Source of the DNA: Streptomyces novaecaesareae | Lineage (GTDB): Bacteria > Actinomycetota > Actinomycetes > Streptomycetales > Streptomycetaceae | Assembly: GCF_000716875.1 (NCBI RefSeq) | Contig: NZ_JNWQ01000052.1 | Location: forward strand, 1 to 50,765 | DNA: 50,765 bases | Reading direction: 5' to 3' | Part shown: one piece after another, positions 47,485 to 50,765 of the stretch | Layout of the letters: every line of letters starts with the position of its first letter | How positions within the stretch are numbered: the stretch's first letter is position 1 | Notes under the pieces: model-generated | Told to the model about the DNA's origin: nothing | What the model saw: the letters and a program-made list of their open reading frames with translations, nothing else | Databases searched by the model: none | Made by a program: the position numbers and the translations under genes

Positions 47485-49122
47485 ATGACCGAGGCCGATC
47501 TGGTCTTCACCCGCGGACCCGTGCACACCGGCGACGCCGCCCGCACCCGGGCGAGCGCCCTGGCGGTGATCGGCGAGCGGATCGCCGCAGTCGGACACGA
47601 CGAGGTCCGGGAACTGATCGGGCCGAGGACCGAGGTCGTGGACCTCACCGGCAAGCTGCTGCTGCCCGGCTTCCAGGACGCGCACATCCACGCGGTGTTC
47701 GGCGGCGCCGAGTTGGCCGTCTGCGACCTCACCGGGACGGTCGGCGTCGCCGACTACCTGGAGCGGATCCGGGCGTACGCCGAGGCCGACCCCGGGAGGG
47801 AGTGGATCACCGGCAGCGGCTGGTCGATGGAGAGCTTCGACGGCGGCCTGCCGACCCGGCAGCTGCTCGACTCCGTCGTCCCCGACCGGCCGGTGTACCT
47901 CACCAACCGGGACCACCACGGCGCCTGGGCCAACACCCGGGCGCTGGAACTCGCCGGCCTCACCCGGGACACCCCCGACCCGGCCGACGGGCGGATCGAG
48001 CGCGAACCCGACGGCACCCCGAGCGGCATGCTCCAGGAGGGCGCCACCGCACTGGTCGCCCGGCTGCTGCCGCCGTCCACCGCCGCCGACCGGCTGGAGG
48101 GCCTGCTGCGCGCGCAGCGGCTGCTGCACTCGCTCGGCATCACCGGCTGGCAGGACGCGCTGCTCGGCGAGTTCAACGGCCAGCCGGACCCGTCCGACGC
48201 CTACCTGGCCGCGGCGCGCTCCGGCACGCTGACCGCCCGGGTGACCGGCGCGCTCTGGTGGCAGCGCGACCGCGGCGCCGAGCAGATCCCCGAACTCGTG
48301 CAGCGGCGCGAGGAGTTGGGCCACGGACGGTTCCGGGCCGGCTCGGTGAAGATCATGCAGGACGGCATCGCGGAGAACTTCACCGCCGCGATGACCAGCC
48401 CGTACCTGGACGGCTGCGGCTGCGCCACCGCCAACTCCGGCCTCAGCTTCGTGGATCCGGTCGCGCTGCGCGGACACGTCACCGAGCTGGACGCGCTCGG
48501 CTTCCAGGTGCACTTCCACGCACTCGGCGACCGCGCCGTCCGCGAGGCGCTGGACGCCGTCGAGGCCGCCCGCGCCGCCAACGGGTGGCGTGGGGCCCGG
48601 CACCACCTCGCCCACCTCCAGGTCGTCCACCCGGACGACCTGACCCGCTTCGCGCGGCTGGGGGCCGTCGCCAACATCCAGCCGCTGTGGGCCGCCCACG
48701 AACCGCAGATGGACGAGCTGACCATCCCCTTCCTCGGGCCGGAACGCGCCGCCTGGCAGTACCCGTTCGGGGACCTGCAGCGCGCGGGCGCCACCCTGGC
48801 GGCGGGCAGCGACTGGCCGGTGAGCAGCCCGGACCCGCTGGCGGGCCTGCACGTGGCCGTCAACCGGATGGAGCCGGGGGCCACCGACGGCCGGATCTTC
48901 CTGCCCGAGCAGCGGCTCGACCTGGGCTCCGCGATCGCCGCGTACACGGCCGGGTCCGCGTACGTCAACGGGCACGACGGCGCGGGGGTGCTGGCGGCCG
49001 GGCGGCTCGCGGACCTGGTCGTGCTCGACCGGGACATCCTCACCGGGCCGGCGGAGGGGATCGCCGAGGCCCGGGTGCTGCGGACGTACGTGGGTGGGGA
49101 GTTGGTGCACGCGGTGGACTGA
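47485..49122 (+). CDS. YtcJ-like amidohydrolase family protein
   Basis: This 545-aa metal-dependent hydrolase has the metal motif FQDAHIHAVFGG near residue 73, VHFHALGDRAVREALDAVEA (metal His) near 340, GARHHLAHLQVV near 370 and the catalytic Asp region LAAGSDWPVSSPDPL near 440. This pattern belongs to the amidohydrolase_3/YtcJ group. It would hydrolyse an amide or imine bond, possibly of the compound taken up by the permease upstream. Start ATG 47485 has GGAGCA about 7 bases upstream. Confidence 0.9.
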   Translation: MTEADLVFTRGPVHTGDAARTRASALAVIGERIAAVGHDEVRELIGPRTEVVDLTGKLLLPGFQDAHIHAVFGGAELAVCDLTGTVGVADYLERIRAYAEADPGREWITGSGWSMESFDGGLPTRQLLDSVVPDRPVYLTNRDHHGAWANTRALELAGLTRDTPDPADGRIEREPDGTPSGMLQEGATALVARLLPPSTAADRLEGLLRAQRLLHSLGITGWQDALLGEFNGQPDPSDAYLAAARSGTLTARVTGALWWQRDRGAEQIPELVQRREELGHGRFRAGSVKIMQDGIAENFTAAMTSPYLDGCGCATANSGLSFVDPVALRGHVTELDALGFQVHFHALGDRAVREALDAVEAARAANGWRGARHHLAHLQVVHPDDLTRFARLGAVANIQPLWAAHEPQMDELTIPFLGPERAAWQYPFGDLQRAGATLAAGSDWPVSSPDPLAGLHVAVNRMEPGATDGRIFLPEQRLDLGSAIAAYTAGSAYVNGHDGAGVLAAGRLADLVVLDRDILTGPAEGIAEARVLRTYVGGELVHAVD

Positions 49123-49189
49123 GCGTGGTCGGCGGCGGTCGGGGGTGGACTGAGCGCGGCCACCGGCCGCCGGGCCCGGCGTGGCGTCG

Positions 49190-49909
49190 TCAGCCGTCGT
49201 GGCCGGCGCCCGCCGACCGGAGGCGGGCCCCGGCCGCGTCGAGGAGCAGGTCCAGGGCGTACGGGTAGCCGCTGCGGCGCATGTCCGCGGTGAGGAGGTG
49301 CGCGGTGGCGGCGATGTGCGGGTGGGTGGCGGCGTCGAGGCGGGCGTAGGAGGCCTGCCAGACCTGGAGGTCGGCCGCTGCGGCGGGGGCGGGCAGGGCG
49401 AGAGCCGCGGCGTCCAGGGCGGCGAAGGCGAGGCTCTGGTCGACGAAGGCGTGGTAGACGCGGACCGCCTCCGCGTCCGGGAAGCCGGCGGTGCGCAGGA
49501 TGCCGAGGATGGCCTCGACGGCGGCGATCTCGTGGGTGCGGCCGGTGGTGCGGTGGGCGGCGAGCAGCGCGGCCTGCGGGTGGGCCTGGTAACTGGCGTG
49601 GATGCGCAGGCCGATGGCGCGCAGGTCGGTCCGCCAGTCCCCGGTGGGTTGCCAGCCGTGCTGGGCCCGGCCGATGAGCTCGTCGGCGATGGCGAGCAGC
49701 AGGTCGTCGGTGCTGTGGAAGTAGCGGTAGACCGCGCTCGGGTCGGCGCCGAGCGCGGCGCCGAGCCGCCGTACGGTGAGCGCCTCGGCGCCGTGCTGCC
49801 CGATCAGCCGGATCGCGGTGTCGACGATCAGTTCGGCGGAGAGGACGACGCCCTGCTTGGTGGGGCGCCGCCGCCTCCGCTGCGGTTCCGGGACTACGCG
49901 ATCGCTCAT
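49190..49909 (-). CDS. TetR-family transcriptional regulator
   Basis: This 239-aa protein has a TetR N-domain: a basic RRRRRPTKQG start, LSAELIVDTAIRLIGQHG, then the HTH ALTVRRLGAALGADPSAVYR and YFHSTDDLLLAI. The C-terminal ligand domain follows the TetR_C form common in actinomycetes. A near-perfect inverted repeat lies ten bases before its start (49919-49941), so it is probably autoregulated. It is convergent with the amidohydrolase and may or may not control the permease/hydrolase pair. Confidence 0.9.
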   Translation of the reverse strand: MSDRVVPEPQRRRRRPTKQGVVLSAELIVDTAIRLIGQHGAEALTVRRLGAALGADPSAVYRYFHSTDDLLLAIADELIGRAQHGWQPTGDWRTDLRAIGLRIHASYQAHPQAALLAAHRTTGRTHEIAAVEAILGILRTAGFPDAEAVRVYHAFVDQSLAFAALDAAALALPAPAAAADLQVWQASYARLDAATHPHIAATAHLLTADMRRSGYPYALDLLLDAAGARLRSAGAGHDG

Positions 49910-49918
49910 CCCGGCAGG

Positions 49919-49941
49919 CTATGTCAAGCGAGTTGACGTAG
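49919..49941. promoter_or_regulatory. Operator-like inverted repeat upstream of the TetR gene
   Basis: CTATGTCAA-GCGAG-TTGACGTAG has 9-bp arms with one mismatch and a 5-bp spacer. It lies ten bases upstream of the TetR start, on or near the promoter, as expected for an autorepressor. Confidence 0.75.
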
Positions 49942-50112
49942 AGAAGACCTCGGACCGGCGCGGATCGGACCACCCGCCGCAGCCAGCCGTGCCGGTCCTG
50001 CGCGCGCCCGTACCGGACGTCCGGCACGGGCGCGCGGATGTCGAGGGTGTACGTGCCGGGCGCGCCGCCGCCGACGGTGAACTCGTGGCCGGCCCGGCTC
50101 GACGGCCGGTGC
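49942..50112. other. Gap with a 17-bp hairpin and coding-like remnant
   Basis: An inverted repeat (50001-50017 with 50020-50036, one mismatch) lies about 80 bases downstream of the right-edge gene and probably terminates it. On the minus strand, in a frame other than that of the upstream gene, the stretch 50030-50100 reads GHEFTVGGGAPGTYTLDIR, which has protein-like alternation and may be a frame-shifted remnant. Confidence 0.5.
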
Positions 50113-50763
50113 TCAGTCCTCGACGGGGGACGGGGCCCAGGCCTTGCCGTTGTAGAAGTAGCTAGGCGCGCCACGCAGGCCCACCGTGCGGAAGGGACGG
50201 CCGTTGTCGTTCACGGTCAGCGTGCCGTGGCTGATGCCGTTGTTCCACACCAGTTCGAGGTACCAGCTGACGTCCTGGGAGAGCGTGGTGGCGTCCACGT
50301 CGATCACCTGCGGGTCGGTGTCCGAGACCCGGTAGGGGAAGTCGGTGATCGGGGTCTTCTTGGTGCCCTCCCGGCCCGGGACGGGAACGGCATGCGGCGC
50401 GGGCGAGTCGAGGTCCACCGCGAAGGACGCCGGGGCGAGGTCCCCGCCGCAGCCCGCGCCGGGCGTGTAGGCGTTCCACTTCGGCGCGGGCTGGGTGCTG
50501 ACGATGCGCACGTACACGTTGTTCAGGACGACGGGGGTGGGGTTCGTGCCCTGGGCGGTCAGCTGCAGGCGCAGGTGCCCGGCCGGGACGGCGTGCTGTG
50601 CGGCCGCCCAGCTCCCGGTGCGGGCGGCGGAGTCCGGGGGCGGGGCCACCTGGGAGGGGGTGCGGGAGGAGAGGAACCACTGGCGGCAGGGGCTGCCCCA
50701 GTTGTCGGCGAGGACGTTGACCCGGAAGGGGGCGGCGTTGTCCTCGGGGGTGGAGGAGGGGGC
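50113..50763 (-). CDS. Unknown protein, C-terminal part (5' cut by window edge)
   Basis: The frame is open from the right window edge to the stop at 50113 (about 216 residues). Visible segments are FRVNVLADNWGSPCRQWFLS, GHLRLQLTAQGTNPTPVVLN and VSWYLELVWNNGISHGTLTV. It is rich in beta-strand-like alternation with Cys residues in a polar context and looks like an extracellular or C-terminal binding domain. Similar C-terminal parts are known to me from actinomycete proteins with an N-terminal XRE helix-turn-helix, but the N-terminus lies outside the window. The function is unknown. Confidence 0.75.
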   Translation of the reverse strand, partial: APSSTPEDNAAPFRVNVLADNWGSPCRQWFLSSRTPSQVAPPPDSAARTGSWAAAQHAVPAGHLRLQLTAQGTNPTPVVLNNVYVRIVSTQPAPKWNAYTPGAGCGGDLAPASFAVDLDSPAPHAVPVPGREGTKKTPITDFPYRVSDTDPQVIDVDATTLSQDVSWYLELVWNNGISHGTLTVNDNGRPFRTVGLRGAPSYFYNGKAWAPSPVED

Positions 50764-50765
50764 GG

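Noticed and set aside
2..50763. rRNA, tRNA, insertion sequence or phage genes
   Set aside because: I looked for tRNA-like ends, transposase motifs and terminal inverted repeats and saw none that held up.

Overview
The window is very GC-rich (third codon positions almost all G or C), with dense operons, overlapping start and stop codons (GTGA, ATGA), frequent GTG starts and rare TTA codons. Together with an AfsA-type signalling locus and back-to-back secondary-metabolite genes, this points to a Streptomyces or close relative (Kitasatospora and similar). I see no rRNA, tRNA, transposase or CRISPR array.

Region 1 (1-5.2 kb) is a butenolide/gamma-butyrolactone-type signalling locus: a P450 cut by the window edge, two TetR-type receptor homologues, an AfsA-family synthase, an acyl-CoA dehydrogenase-like flavoenzyme and a HAD phosphatase. 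Two ARE-like inverted repeats lie in the two divergent promoters. Region 2 (5.2-9.7 kb) has a minus-strand operon (a 71-aa secreted or membrane peptide, a 103-aa unknown protein, an ATP-grasp ligase and an MFS exporter) facing a TrmB/LuxR-type regulator. A phosphotransferase follows.

Region 3 (10.9-31.7 kb) is a hybrid NRPS-PKS cluster. Lysine 6-aminotransferase and a piperideine-6-carboxylate/aminoadipate-semialdehyde dehydrogenase should make L-2-aminoadipate. Divergent from them run a circularly permuted ATP-grasp protein, a TauD/SyrP-like hydroxylase, NRPS-1 (degenerate C, A, T), a free thioesterase, a PKS (KS-AT-KR-ACP-C) and NRPS-2 (A-T-C-A-T). The PKS module with KR predicts a statine-like gamma-amino-beta-hydroxy unit in a short peptide, possibly carrying an aminoadipate-like residue.

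Region 4 (31.8-45.3 kb, minus strand) is a second and more unusual cluster, for a RiPP. A YcaO cyclodehydratase, a ThiF-like partner, a fused RRE/ThiF-like/SagB protein and a second SagB-type dehydrogenase are followed by four tandem precursor genes of 59-61 aa with Ser/Thr-rich cores around a constant SASCP or TASCP motif. Strong hairpins follow, then a PqqD-like/M50 membrane metalloprotease, a split LanB dehydratase, a two-gene ABC exporter, a small membrane protein and a winged-helix regulator. No separate pyridine synthase is visible, so I expect azole-containing, dehydrated linear peptides, goadsporin-like in enzyme logic but with unrelated precursors. A SigE-type sigma factor gene with a TTA codon is divergent from the YcaO gene.

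Region 5 (45.3-50.8 kb) looks like ordinary chromosome: an amino-acid permease with a YtcJ-like amidohydrolase, a TetR regulator with a clear operator, and the 3' part of an unknown gene running off the right edge.
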